NCBI GenBank assembly: GCA_023525975.1
Contig: CM042021.1
Span: 77,383,501-77,447,500 of the forward strand
Source of the DNA: Smallanthus sonchifolius
Lineage: Eukaryota > Streptophyta > Magnoliopsida > Asterales > Asteraceae
Direction of reading: 5' to 3'
Length of the DNA stretch: 64,000 nt
Below are positions 33,100 through 45,682 of the stretch, piece by piece. Every line of letters begins with the position of its first letter. The stretch's first letter is position 1. Under the pieces are notes generated by a model. It was not told where the DNA came from and did no database searches. It saw only the letters and a program-made list of their open reading frames with translations. The translations under genes were made by a program, and so were the position numbers.

Positions 33100-36000
33100 T
33101 CTTCAGTCTTCTGTCTTTATGATGAGGTCTTCCAATTATCCGGTAATCTGCTGCCTACATGCACTCCATATCTTCTACATATCTCCAACACTCTCTTGTA
33201 CTGCAATCCTTGTTCTTTCTATTCACCAGTGTACATGATCTCATTCTTTCTCAATGTCCTTTGATCTTTCTTAAAAATTAATAAGATTCATCGCGTCATA
33301 GAAACACACGATGACCTTATTGTCTTTATCTTCAATCCTTGCTTCACCAGTATTAACATCGATATACCACCATTTCATATTCCCAAAGAAATCTTGACGA
33401 ATCTTCTTCAATGGTATTTTGTGTACAGCACGTACTGATTTGAATTTGTACTTCCAGGTCACTTTCCAAGTCTTTTGATCTATGTTCTTCACTCTCTTTC
33501 CTTTTTGAGGCTTTAGCCTTTCATACTTCCCCGAACCACCTTCTCTCTTGATCAGATTTGCAATCACATCAGCTAAACCAATCTTGGATCTATTAATAAG
33601 TGGCTTTGAAGCTAGGCCATTCATTTCACACCTTGGCAAGGTATTGAAATATTTGATCCTCGGCTTTAAGTACTGAACACCATCAAATCTTTTAATAGCA
33701 AATAATTTTGTGTCATTATCATAAAACCAACTTATGATTTTTCCTACACACCTCTCTTTATTCACATATTTTTTCTTTCTGAGCAGGTTGTGCTTGAGAC
33801 TTGGGTAGCACCTTCATCCAGCTATTCACAACTTCTCTCCACTGTTCTCTAGTCATACCTGTATTTCTGTACATCACAGGTTCTTCGTTCACCTTTGGAG
33901 ACTCAGTGTGAGTAGTATTAGCTTCAGCATCTTTATTGGATTGAATGTTTTCATCATCAGTATCAATCTTAGAATCAGCAGTATCTTCAGGCAGTGTGAT
34001 GTCTTCAAAAGAGTCCATAGAATCAGGTACTCCTTCATAAGTGAACTCAGGAATAACATCATCTTAGATGAAGTTATAAGGGACATTAAGACCATCACAA
34101 CCTTCATAAGTCACTTTATCTTGACCTTTGTCTATCTCTATCTCCACTATCTCTCCTTCTTCTATTTCATTATCCGACACATCATCTTCTATGTCATTGA
34201 ATAATTCATCAATATCATCAAGACATGCTATCTTTTCAGCTTCTTCCTCCTCAGACTCTGCAAAGAACTCCAATAATAAAATTTCTTTTTCATTAACTCC
34301 AGAAGTATCTTTGTTTTCTTCAATGGATTGTGATGTCGACTCCCCCTGAACTTTAGATATAGGATTAACGTCAGCGTATTGACGATCACCCTCAATATTA
34401 CTAGAAGGATCATTGTCTTCATCATCATGTCTTTGAATAGACTCAGTGTGACATGTATCACGTATCCTTAACTCCCCCTGAGCGTCAAGACGCTCAACAA
34501 GTTTGGACACTAATGCTTGCATGGAAGCAATCTGCGTAGCTTGAGTCTGAATCACCAGCTGTCTTTGACTATCAGTAGATACAAGAGTATCCACCTGAGT
34601 TTGTAAAGCAAGCACTTAAGATTCATGGAAAGTAATCCTATCAGAATCAGAAGGCTTGGAAGGACCAGCCGAAGATTGAGGAACCGAAGGACTAGGAGTA
34701 GGAATAATCACAGGAGGAACAGGAGTTAGAAGAGGAGATGGATCTTTAGAACGTGGAGGTGTAACAATTAAGGAAGCAACAAAAGTAGCATCCTCTACAC
34801 CCTGTGAAGATTGAGCAGCAGCAATTGAAGCAGACATAAGCTTTTGAATTTTAGGATCCGGATTAAAATCACTATTAGAACTCTCATCCACCAAAGTTCT
34901 TTTTCCAAGTACTGATCCGGAAGGAGGATCCCGAACAGACTTACGTCTTTGTCTTCTTGCTGTAGATTTAAGACGTTTACCAGCATTAGCCAATGGTATA
35001 CGAGCTAACCTTTCATAATAATCTGAGGAAAAATCTCTAGATTCATCAGATTCGGTTTCTTCATAAATAGGTAAAATCGTATCACTTGAGCTAGAACTAG
35101 ACTCATTATCTGTCACCACATTCCCTTCAGTTTCATGAACGGGTGAGTTCACAGCGTCATCAAAGAAATCATCCATATTCATCCCTAGATCTTGTTCATG
35201 TTCATGAACGACCTCTTCTAAAACATGTTCATTAACAGGTATATCAACCTGAGCTTGTTGAATCGGAACTTGTTCTTGAATAGGAATTTGTTGTTGTACG
35301 GGAACTTGTTGTTGTTGAACTAGTACTGGTTGTTGAATAGGTTGTTGTGGAGGTTGTTGTGGTTGTTGTTGTTGTTGTTGTTGAACATTCGGACCTTGCA
35401 CTTAAGCTATCTCATTAGGATGAAAACAGTTGTCATTCGGTGGTTCAACATAATCAGGATTGATTAAGTGACCAAACAATGGAGTATTAACAGGAATCAA
35501 CGCTGCATTCTGTTGTTTCACCTTAGTGCAATCAGTAAAGATACGCTTGGACATCGGAGTCAAAGTTAATCTAATCGGATGCTGAGGGAGATCAGGAAGA
35601 AGATGATTCAGAATCATCTGGATAAACCTAGGATACATAAAAAATCCTTGACCTTCAGCAGGTGTAATTTGCATAACCATGTCCCGATAAATGTAAAGTG
35701 CAAAATTGAACCGTTTGTTCAAGGTCAAAGCCACCATTGCAGCTTGTAGAGCAATCTTTAATCCATCAGTACCAGCTTTACGAGGAGATAGGCATTGGAT
35801 AATCACATGCATGAAGTATCTTCATTCACCAACCAAACCACCCTTATGAGCGTGTGTATCATTAGGTTTTCCACGGTAACCCATCATCTGAAAGCATCCC
35901 ATAATCAATGTACTAGGATATGACATAGGATCATCAGCAGCACCACCTAGAGCAAGAGCAGCACGAATAATTTCTTTCGATATTGCAATCTCCGTATTGT

Positions 36001-36223
36001 TTACAGTGGCACGAAGAACATGAGGTTCTACGTCAGTATCTTGATGAACTGTGTCCCAAAATTGCTGAATATACACCAGACTAATGTATGGATCTGCATA
36101 TAATGCGACACGAAGTCGTGAACGATTCAGAAATCCAATAATTCCTTGAAAGTTTAAAGATTCTAACATGTTAGGATCTAACAATGCCACCCGGTTATGT
36201 TTATATTCGACACGACGAGCCAT
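33100..36223 (-). pseudogene. E3 accessory ORF (aORF), broken
   Basis: This is the clearest of the three aORFs, starting MARRVEYKHN at 36223. The N-terminal domain has GFLNRSRLRVA, FWDT, CLSPRKAG, FNFALYIYRDM and MYPRFIQ. A Gln/Pro-rich stretch (about 35270-35400), Ser/Asp-rich segments and a coiled coil (LQTQVDTLVSTDSQ...) ending VERLDAQGE follow. Then come an acidic region and a C-terminal domain with LFAIKRFDGVQYLKP and WWYIDVNTGEA. In-frame stops occur at 35822 (TGA where E2 has Trp), 35402, 34616 and 34064. Frameshifts occur in A- or T-runs near 33765 and 33275. Beyond 33271 another frame continues the homology (RKNEIMYT). No membrane or enzyme signature is seen. Confidence 0.78.
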
Positions 36224-36373
36224 CTGAAAAATATTTGGACAACAAACACATTAGAAAAATAACAAACACAAACAACAAGAAAAAATTGAAACAAAAAAAA
36301 ACAAAAAAAAATTAACAAAAAAAAATTTCAAACCCAAAAAAAATTAACAAGTCCAAAAACCCTTCTGACCCCT

Positions 36374-36963
36374 AGGCGAACTTAATAAGTTCGCTTAGTG
36401 TTGCAAGAGGCGAACTTAATAAGTTAGTTCGCTTGAACAAGTTTGCCTAAACCTGACTAACGTTTCAAATTCCAACCCAGAAATCAAAAATCTTCAAATC
36501 GTTTGGAAATCATGAAATAAGCAAATGAATCACATCGATTATCACTAATGAGTCAATATCAATGATCAATTTTAAGATTTAAGTCAAAATAACCATCAAT
36601 TTTAGGGCAAAACAGTCCCGATGACAATAACGATGAAATCGACTGAAAAAGGTGATTTTCTCACAATTGAACGGATGAAATTCGATGAAAATACCTTAGT
36701 CAAGTTCGTATTTCAAATCCGAACAAGAATAAATCGGTAAACAACCCAACAACCACTGATTTTGAAAATTTAAAAAAATTCTCCAAACACAGACAAGTTC
36801 GCTTGAATGTTTGAAGAAGATGATTGATTAAGTTCGCCTGGACAAAACCTTATACATATTAAGTTCGCTTATTTAGGCGAACTTGTTAAGTTCGCTTAAC
36901 AAGCCCTAGGCGAACAAAATAAGTTTGCTTCACCAACATCAGGCGAACATATTAAGTTCGCTT
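36374..36963 (-). promoter_or_regulatory. Possible internal promoter of the E3 aORF with LTR-type palindromes
   Basis: Copies of the E3 LTR palindrome lie at 36941-36963, 36908-36930 and 36875-36897, and nearer the ATG at 36408-36434 and 36374-36396. In minus sense a TATA-like TGTATAAGG (36849-36858) directly follows the first cluster, and the aORF ATG is about 630 bp beyond. This mirrors the E2 spacer and the LTR U3. Promoter function is inferred. Confidence 0.55.
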
Positions 36964-37627
36964 CACCAGAGTTAGGTGAACATAATGACTTCAACTTTTC
37001 CCTTTGATCAAATTTTTACCATCTTTCAACCCGTCACTTCTTAAACTTCCATCAGCAGCATGTAATCGATCCAATCCCGAATAATTTAATAAAAGCTTAG
37101 AATTTTCATGGAAAATAAAAAACAAAATCTTTTTGAATTTTATCTATACAAACGAAAACACATATTTTTGGATTTTTATCTGTACAAACAGAATCACATA
37201 TTTTTTGAATTTTTATCTGAATAAACTGAAATCATATATTTTTGAATTTTTATCTGAATAAACTGAAATCACATATTTTTGAATGAGCATCATGAGTAAG
37301 AAGATCATATTAGTATCTGGGTAGTTCATCACACATTTTAGCAATAACCAAAGGTAACCTATGACATGAAACAATCCAACTCATTATTGTGTGCTTTACA
37401 TCTTTTTCATTTTTATACATTCTTTTCAGTATTTGAATAATATTTGAAATGATACGCGATAAATGTCAAAGTAAATGAGATCAGGTTATGAAATGCTCAA
37501 TTATTCATACCGAATTTGTAATATAAAGAATTAATTCTTAAATTTTTCAATATTATATGATTTGAAACTATAAGCGTTTATTCACCAAATTCATGTGATT
37601 TAGTACCATTTAGATGAAAAACATCGT

Positions 37628-38379
37628 GTACCCCACATATATGCCAAACAGAAATAAAAATTGCACTAACTTCAAGACATATATAGTTTATTTTAAGACT
37701 AGATCAATTTCCAAGATAAAATTATCTCATTTAGCACAAGAATAGAAGCAGATCCCAAAGGATATAAGAATCATGATGATTCAGAATCAAAAGATTCTAA
37801 TGAATTGGCTGTATAATGAGAATCAACAGATTCAGGTATGGGGATCCAACTATTATCTGGATAACATTCAATGGAGTCAGACTAGATGATGTATCTAACT
37901 GATACAAGGGCTAATATATGTTTCAATAGATTTTTGAAAGCATATCTTAGTTCAACAATACATTGCATGTTTTTCGGGGCATGAGCAGTAATGTGAACTG
38001 AAATAGATTTGTGCTAAAGATATAATTTTATATTGGTCTCATGAAATTCTTTAAAACCATATATTCTTTATCTGATAATGATCTTTTACACACACACCCA
38101 GGCATATAATGGATTCAAATCACAGATGTAATCATATCATATTTAATTTTCACGCTACTATTAGTTTCAAAACGCTTCTAGTCTATTGACAATTTAAGTT
38201 TCAAAACTCATACACTAATTTAAAAACAGATTATCAAGTTTAGAGTATTCAAAACACTATCATTTCTCATTTATGCAGACTTTGAAATTTAGATCAGATC
38301 AACTCAGTTTAATCAATCATAAATCAAAGATCTACTAAGGTCGTGTGAAATGAACTAATCACTGATGTACTATCATTTC
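37628..38379 (-). promoter_or_regulatory. Conserved noncoding block after pol (E3 copy)
   Basis: It is collinear with 17089-17820 of E2: CTGATGTACTATCATTTC (38362), TATCTGATAATGATCTTTT (38069), GGGGATCCAAC...TATCTGGAT (37840), an AGCACAAGAATAGAAGC-type stretch (about 37733) and GTACCCCAC (37628). The flanking aORFs have diverged far more at the protein level. Role unknown. Confidence 0.6.
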
Positions 38380-38540
38380 TTCTCTAACTTCAAATGATGT
38401 CAAATTTTATAGTTTTCACTTTGTTTTGACTTTTTATAAATTAAGAACTTTTTGACTGAAAATTTAAAATGCAGAAATGTAATAAAGCAATAAAAGAAAT
38501 TAAAAAAAAAATTTCATGAAAATCTGATTTTGAAAAACTT

Positions 38541-41500
38541 TTATTCGGGATTGATCATACCTATCATTTTGATTAGAAATTCAAACCTGGTACGATAAAA
38601 TGTCTTGGTAAACAAATCAGCAAAATTATCATCAGTATGAACCTTTAGCAGCTTAATCAACCTTTTCATTGCACAATGATGAATAAAATGATATCTAATC
38701 TCAATGTGCTTTGTTTAACTGTGCTTAACAGGATTATTAGTTATAGACATTGTAGCATTATTATCAATAAGCATAGGGGTTCCTGTGAAATTCAAACCGT
38801 AATCTCTTAATTGTTGTTGTATCCACAGGATCCGTGAACAACAACTTGCAGCAGCGATGTATTCTGCTTCGCATGTAGAAATGGAGACTGTGGTTTACTT
38901 TTTTGCATTGCCAGGAAACAAGTCGATTACCCAAGAACTGGCAACCACCTGTTATAGATTTCTTGTCCAAACAACAACCACCAAAATCAGAATCAGTATA
39001 AGCATTGAAATCAAAGTTAGAACCATGTGGATACCATAGTCCCAATCTCTGTTTTCCTTTCAAATAACGAAAGATTCTTTTTACAGCTATTAAGTGAGAT
39101 TCTTTTGGTTTTGCCTGGAATCTGGAACAGATGCACACAAGCGAACATTATATCTGGCCTTGAAGCGGTTAAGTACATGAGAGATCTAATCATTGCTCTG
39201 TAAAGTCGACAATCCACATCTTTTCCATCCGGGTCAGAATTCAACTTATGATTGACCGGAATCGGAGTATCATATGAGGTACAGTCCTCCATCATGAATC
39301 GGCTTAAGATGTCTTTGACATACTTGGACTGATGAATAAAGAAACCATCTTCCTTTTGATTTACTTGTAAACCTAAGAAAAACGATAACTCTCCCATAGC
39401 TAACATTTCAAACTTCGACTTCATAACACTCTCAAAATCTTTGCATAACCCTTCATTTGTTGAGCCAAAAATAACATTGTCCACATATATCTGCACCAGT
39501 AGGTAATCTCCCCCTGATTTCTTTATGAATAAGGTCGAGTCAATCTTGCCACGAACAAAATCATTTGCCAAAAGATGTGTGGACAATGTTTCATAACACG
39601 CTCGAGGAGCCTGATGAAGACCATAGAGAGCCTTATCAAGCTTGAAAACCATATTCGAATTAAGTGGATCTTCAAACCCCGGCGGGTGACAAACATAAAC
39701 CTCCTCCTTGACCTTTCCATATAAAAAAGCACTTTTCACATCCAATTGAAACACCTTAAAACCTTTATAAGAAGCGAAAGCCAGAAATAGCCGTATAGCT
39801 TCAAGCCTCGCAACATGCGCATAAACCTCGGTGTAATCAATTCCCTCTTGTTGATTGAAACCCTGGACAACTAATCTTGCCTTGTTTCTTACCACGACAC
39901 CTCGATCGTCTTTCTTACATTTAAACACTCATTTAGTACCAATCGGATACACACCCTTCGGAAGACCTACAAGATTCCAAACCTTAAGTTGGTCAAACAG
40001 AGCAACTTCTTCCTGCATGGCCTCTATCCAATTGTTACCATTTAAAGCCATTTCAACATTTTTGGGTTTGACCTGAGAAATAAAATATGAATGTGAGCAA
40101 TCATAAAGAACACCAGAATCTTTAATGCATGTATACAAACAAGCATTGTCAACAATAGAACGTGTTTTCACTCCATCCTGCAAATTCCCGATTATATTTG
40201 TCACCGGATGATCTTTGAGTTCCTTGATGGAAGCAACCTCAGGAACCGGAAACACTTCAACATGAGTTGTATCAGATTGATAAGACAAATCATGATTAAT
40301 TGGAATTTCCGAGTCTAAATTTGTAGGAATCTCCCCCGAATCCTGTGTCGAAGGTAATGGATCATCACCCAACAAAGGATCAGCAGAAGAATCTAGAAAA
40401 ATAGCATTGTCTTCCTCACTCTCTGAATCTTGTGGTCCCGAACAAGAAGCAACATTAAGATCGGGAGCAGAAGTAGATGGAACCGATGAATGTGGAACTG
40501 CATTTGGTAGAAAGCCATTGTGTTGTGCATCCTAGCATGAATCATAGAGAACAACAGCTTCATCAAGAGAAATATTAGAAGGTAAATGAAAAGACTTGAA
40601 TAAGTTTTCATAATCAAATGCCCAATCTGGTCCAATCACCATTTGAGGTAAAGACAGATTTGAACAGTCAATATGGAACCATTCTTCAACTTGGCGCGTC
40701 TCTTTGTTATAAACCTTCTTGGTAGTAGAATTTGCAACATACCCCAGAAAAATCCCTTCAATAGCCTTAGCACTGAATTTGGTTGGGACATCTCTAACTT
40801 TCAACAGGGTGCAAGGATTATCAAAAGGTAGTAAATAATCTAGATTCGGCTTTCGATTATTCAGCAACTCGTAGCAAGTCTTGTTGTGTCGCTTGACGGT
40901 CAAGACCCAATTCAAAACGTGACACGCAATATTCATAGCTTCAACCCAAAAAGTAACTGGAAGCTTAGAATCTGCAAGCATCGTGCGTGCCGTTTCAACC
41001 AACGTCCTGTTCTTTCGTTCAGCAACACCGTTTTGTTGAGGAACATATGGCGCACTGAATTCATGATGAATTCCCTTTTGTAGACAGAATAAGCCCATCT
41101 TGCTATTCTTAAACTCGCTGCCATTGTCACTCCTAATTCTTTTGACCTTCAGATTGAACAAATTCTCCAAACACGGGATTAAGTATTGTACCAACTCAGT
41201 GGTTTCAGCTTTAGAAGAAAGAAACTTAACCCATGAAAATCTTAAAAAATCATCAGTGACTACCAAACAGTATGATTTTCCACCAATGCTCTTGATACTA
41301 ATCGGACCGAACAAATCCATATGCAGCAGCTCCAAAGGAGTTACGATAGAATTCTTCGATTTAGATTTGTTTGATTTCTTTCGTTGTTTCCCCTTCTTGC
41401 AAGGAATACAATCATCAGGAACTGAGAATTTCATCTTCGAAATACCAAGAACCAGATCATTCTTAACAATATAGTTCATCTTCCGATAGTTGATGTGAGC

Positions 41501-41975
41501 TAGCTTCCTTTGCCACAAAATAGAATCTGATTCCGACGCCTTGGAGAGTAAACATGTAGCAATTGAATCTGTTGTAGTAGCGACACTCATGTCAAGGACA
41601 TACGTGTCATTTCTCCTCGGAGCCTTCATGAGAATCCATTCGTCAGGAATAACGAAACTTGGTTTCAAGATATAACACTCAGCATCATTAAAATGGAACG
41701 AAAACTTCTTGTCACAAACTTGTGATAAACTCAATAGATTGTGTTCAAGCTGCTCCACATAATTCACCTTCTCAAATTTGACTTTGTCATTCTTTAAAGT
41801 ACCCTGTCTAGTTATGTACCCGCCTTTATTACCCGCAAAAGCGACATAACCTCCATCAATATTTTTAACATCTTCAAGCAATCTAATATTCCCTGTCATA
41901 TGTCAAGAGCAACCACTATCCACATACCATGTATTGTTGATAGTCCTCCTTGGTTGTCCCAACATAAACAATGAA
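38541..41975 (-). pseudogene. pol: E3 pol: protease, integrase, RT, RNase H, broken
   Basis: The copia pol order is complete. Protease DSGCS is followed by TGA at 41903-41905, where the E2 copy has Arg. Integrase (40532-41899) has the HINYRKMN...CIPCKKGK zinc region and DLFGPIS, RSDNGSEFKN, GVAERKNRT (D, D, E). RT (39017-39928) has VYAHVARLEAIR and an active site YVDN instead of YVDD. RNase H continues to 38541 with frameshifts near 39020 and 38765. A further break separates integrase from RT near 40380-40530. The mutated RT active site and the protease stop make it inactive. Confidence 0.88.
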
Positions 41976-42016
41976 AATCAGTTAGAAATAGGAATCCAAG
42001 CCATTGTGGTCTTGGG

Positions 42017-44085
42017 TCATCCAGATTGATCAAAATAAACAACTTCTAGCAATTCACAATCAATGTTATCATTAATATTTGGAATAGAAGTTTCACCATC
42101 AGACTTTTTCAAAGAAGACACATTTTGATTATTTTGAAAAACATTATTTGATATATTATTATCAGATTCAGATGTTTCCAAAATTTTCTTCAATTTTCTG
42201 TTTCGTCTTCTCCTTTGTGGTCTAGACAATTTAACTTCAGAATGAGAATCTTTTGAAATTCTAACATGAGGAATCTCAAGTTTCTCTTGACACACAAATG
42301 ATTTAGAATTCAATTTATCATGCTGTTTAAATCCAGAGGATTTAACAAAAGATCGACAGGACATATTTTTCTCCAAACTAAATGATGACTTTCCCTCATC
42401 TGTTCTTTTCAGAATATTCACCACTTTTGATTGTGAAGGAACAGTCTTCAATTTGCTCTGGTTCTTATAAGGACAATTGACCAGAATGTTACCAGCCTCG
42501 TTGCAATGAAAACAAACTCTTCTCTCTTTATAAGTTCTGAAATAAGAAGTGTTCTTTGAGTTTGAGGAGCCATCAGAGGAATAAACTTCAGAAGATTTTC
42601 TAGAGCAGATTACTGACTTCATTGGAACATAAACCTGTGTAGGCACCTTTGATGAATGCACCTTTTGATGACCAGCAGCGACAAAACCACTTGACTGTAG
42701 AATTGGGAAAGCTTAGGTGTAACAACTTTCACCTCATCAGGTTCAGTAAGAATGCATCTATCACGGGTAACAGTTTTTACAACTGTTGGTTCATCAATTT
42801 TCACCTCTTTTGGAATACCTTCAACCTTCTTTCCATCAAACACCTCATCCTCAGAATCAGACTCATAAAACATATCCTCACCAGTTACAGGATTGACTTT
42901 CAACACTGTTTTTGGATCTATTTCCTTTTCATGTATGATTTCAGGTTCAACCACATAATTTGCATTAAATAGAGGAGGAAGAAATCCAATATCAGCAACC
43001 CGCTTAGTAGGATCAGCATTTGAATTAAAATAATCCAAAACAACCGATGGATTTTCAAACTTTTCCATTTTTCTATGAAGTTTGATCACTTCAGACTCTT
43101 TGTCAGAAATATGTTTATTCTTTTGTGCGACAACTTCATTTAGTTTTTCTATCTCAGCATAAGCCATATTCAGATGATAAGCTTGTTCTTTGTATTTCAA
43201 CCCCAGAGAATTTAAGTCTCTTTTCAAAGACTCAATTCTATCGATGCACAATTTATCATTATCTTTCAGTTTCTGATTAACTGAATGCATCGATTTCATA
43301 TCACAAATCAAGTTTGTGTTATCATCCATGACTTTTTGCAATTTATCTTTTACAGTAATGCAGTTAGAACAGTAAATATGACAAACAGAGTCTTTTACCT
43401 TTGACGGATCAGATATGTCTGCCATGAAAACTTTGGCAATGGGAATATTCTCTGAATCAGCACCATCTGAAGCATTTTGTGTTAGAACAATATCATCTTC
43501 AGCAACACCTGATGCAACATCATAATCAATATTCCGCACTTGTTCTATTTCTTCATCAACAATCTGCACACTTTCACCATCACTCGAACCATCACTTGAA
43601 CCATCACTCGAACCATCATCATCAGTCATCTCTTCTGATTTTTCAGAATGAATTTCTGCTACAAAGGCTTGACTTACAGCACCCACTAAATCTTCCAGAT
43701 GAATACCCCAGTCATAGTTTTCATCGTTCTGAGCAACCAACGCCGATGATGCAGATGCATGATTTGAATTTCCAGATGAACCATGTGATTGATTACGATT
43801 ATTCTGAAAATTATTCTGCTTCTTCTGAGAATCAAACTCAACCTTTTGCTTCACACACTCTTTAGCAAAGTGACCATACTCTTGACAGTTATAACAGCGC
43901 ACTTTGTTTTTATCAAATCCCATGCGTGATCGACTATTAGACCCAATATACTTTCTGCCAGTTTTCTTCAAGAAATCCTTTGCTTGACGCATCAACATGG
44001 CCATATTCCATTGGATGTTCATTTCTTCCAGATCAACAGGGTCGATCTGTCTGAAATCTTCTTCAATCACCTCAGGATCATGAAT
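42017..44085 (-). pseudogene. gag: E3 gag, 5'-truncated and frameshifted
   Basis: The retained part begins inside gag (EVIEEDFRQIDPVDLEEMNIQWN). It has zinc knuckle CYNCQEYGHFAKEC (about 43890), an acidic Ser/Asp/Gly repeat (about 43565-43625), a coiled coil (about 43080-43330), a second knuckle-like CFHCNEAGNILVNC (about 42500) whose His is replaced by Asn, and a basic RPQRRRRNRKLKK tail. A frameshift lies near 42690, and a TGA at 42017 stands where E2 has Arg. The N-terminus is removed by the G1 insertion. Confidence 0.86.
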
Positions 44086-45638
44086 TGTGACATCCGACAA
44101 TTTAGGGTTAACCCCGTTAACTAAACTCGGTTAAATCCTAACCTAGTAACTCAAATTTCAAACCTTAGGGACTGATTCAGTCAATATCTAAACTCAACCT
44201 TCAGGGACTAAGCCGAAATTTATCTAAACTAAAGTGGTTGACCCTGAAAAGTCAAAATCGGGAGTTTAAGGTGCTGTTGACTTTCCAAAGTCAAACCTAA
44301 CCTTCAATTGATTCGAATCAAACTAGAAACTGAAGTGGCTACTCGAATTCACGGCTGTTAATTATCGTATTGATGATATCGATCATCAATGTATTATTTC
44401 CATACGTTTTTGATGGTTAATGAGTACGAATTTAATACTAGAACTCGTAACCGTCGATCCCTCGTCATTAACCCATCATATTCGATTAATCCGACCATAA
44501 TTCGCACGAATTGAACACCCATACATCTTAGTCGCATCCCTCGGAGCCTTTTGCCTACACCAATTCGATCGGAAACAGGGCCGTGGTCACCGGAGATCAA
44601 TCAAGTCACGATCGACACCCTTGTAGTCGAACTCCTACAATTCGACTTCCATTCTGGTAATTCCTTACACCATTAGCTTCGTTTCATTACCTAGATCAAA
44701 ATCCCTATCAACAATATGGCTTAAAACATCGGATCGATCGCGAACCCAATTCGAGGGTGAACCCCAATCTAAACACGTTTACAATTCAATTAATTCACCT
44801 GGTTAGAATCTTAATCTCATATCCATTGACAGCCCCATGTTAATTGTATCATACAACATCGATCTATTCATGATCCATAAACCCAGGTTTTGTTCATAAT
44901 CGAATTGAGGGTTTTGATCCTAGACACAACCATAATTCAATTAAACTATACGGTTTGACTCGCAACCCAGTGATTGTCAAAAGCCCTATGAATCCAACAC
45001 CTTTCAATATCAGAACCGGTCAAATCGAATTCGTGTTCTTAATCTAGGGTTTCGACACTTTAATCTGAAAACAAACGATTCTAGACACGATGTTTTTGCA
45101 ATTAATCATAACCACAGGTTCGTTATGAACCGAATAACAAAATCCATTTGATATTTCAACTGTTCGTGTTTTGGGTCGGGATTTGATCGCTGGTGCGTAG
45201 GGGGGGGGGAAGAACACGAGGGACGTTGTGTCAAAACTCCACTAATCCGAGTCTTGATTCGATTGCCATAGCAGGCGGGTTGGTTAAGTCATGGGGCTGT
45301 TGGGGAGGAGACCCGGGTTCGAGTCCCACAACCCCATTTGTTTTTCTAAGCAGTTTTTATTGTTATTTCGAATTATAAAATCACTCCCTATATATTATAT
45401 TAGTATATTAACAGGTTTTGAAACTGGAAGCCACCCGTAGGCTCGGGTTTGGTTTTATAACTCATTTTTAATATTATTTCATATTTTTAAAATAATATAT
45501 CTATATTATTTTCAAACCGCGACTCCTGATAAAATAATGTTTATATTATTTTCGTTCCTGTTACTCCTATTAAAAATAATATATTATTTATTATTTTCAC
45601 CTCGTTTATAAACTTCGTAAAACGTTTCAAACTAAAAA
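44086..45638 (+). repeat. G1 5' LTR, first part
   Basis: It starts TGTGACATCCGAC, the same as the 3' LTR at 60494. Noncoding; a G-run lies at about 45190-45199. It is interrupted by G2 at 45639. Confidence 0.85.
45271..45335 (+). other. tRNA-like segment inside G1 LTR
   Basis: A TGGTTAAGTCATGG A-box-like stretch and CGGGTTCGAGTCCC B-box-like stretch, about 30 bases apart, are followed by TTTTT at 45341. The 5' and 3' ends do not form an obvious acceptor stem. It could be a SINE relic or an evolved Pol III-type motif; compare 9693-9765. Confidence 0.45.
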
Positions 45639-45682
45639 TGTAACACCCAAAAATAAAAAGAAAAGAAAAATTCAAAATTTCA

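Larger units (their letters stand above)
36224..38540 (-). other. E3 pol-to-aORF spacer
   Basis: 2.3 kb, AT-rich and noncoding. It contains the palindrome cluster and the E2-collinear block listed separately. Short direct repeats (TTTTTGAATTTTTATCTG-type, about 37130-37290) lie between them. Confidence 0.8.
32618..44085 (-). mobile_element. E3: copia element with pol and accessory ORF, 5' end cut off by G1
   Basis: In minus sense the order is gag (N-terminus missing), protease-integrase-RT-RNase H, a 2.3-kb spacer, aORF, polypurine tract and 3' LTR. Its layout matches E2. The gag is interrupted at 44085/44086 by the first base of the G1 LTR. The missing gag start, PBS and 5' LTR are not found right of G1 within the window. 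Left flank is CAAAG. Confidence 0.87.

Noticed and set aside
45271..45335. A functional tRNA gene
   Set aside because: A and B boxes are suggestive, but I cannot form an acceptor stem or a convincing anticodon arm; it lies inside an LTR.
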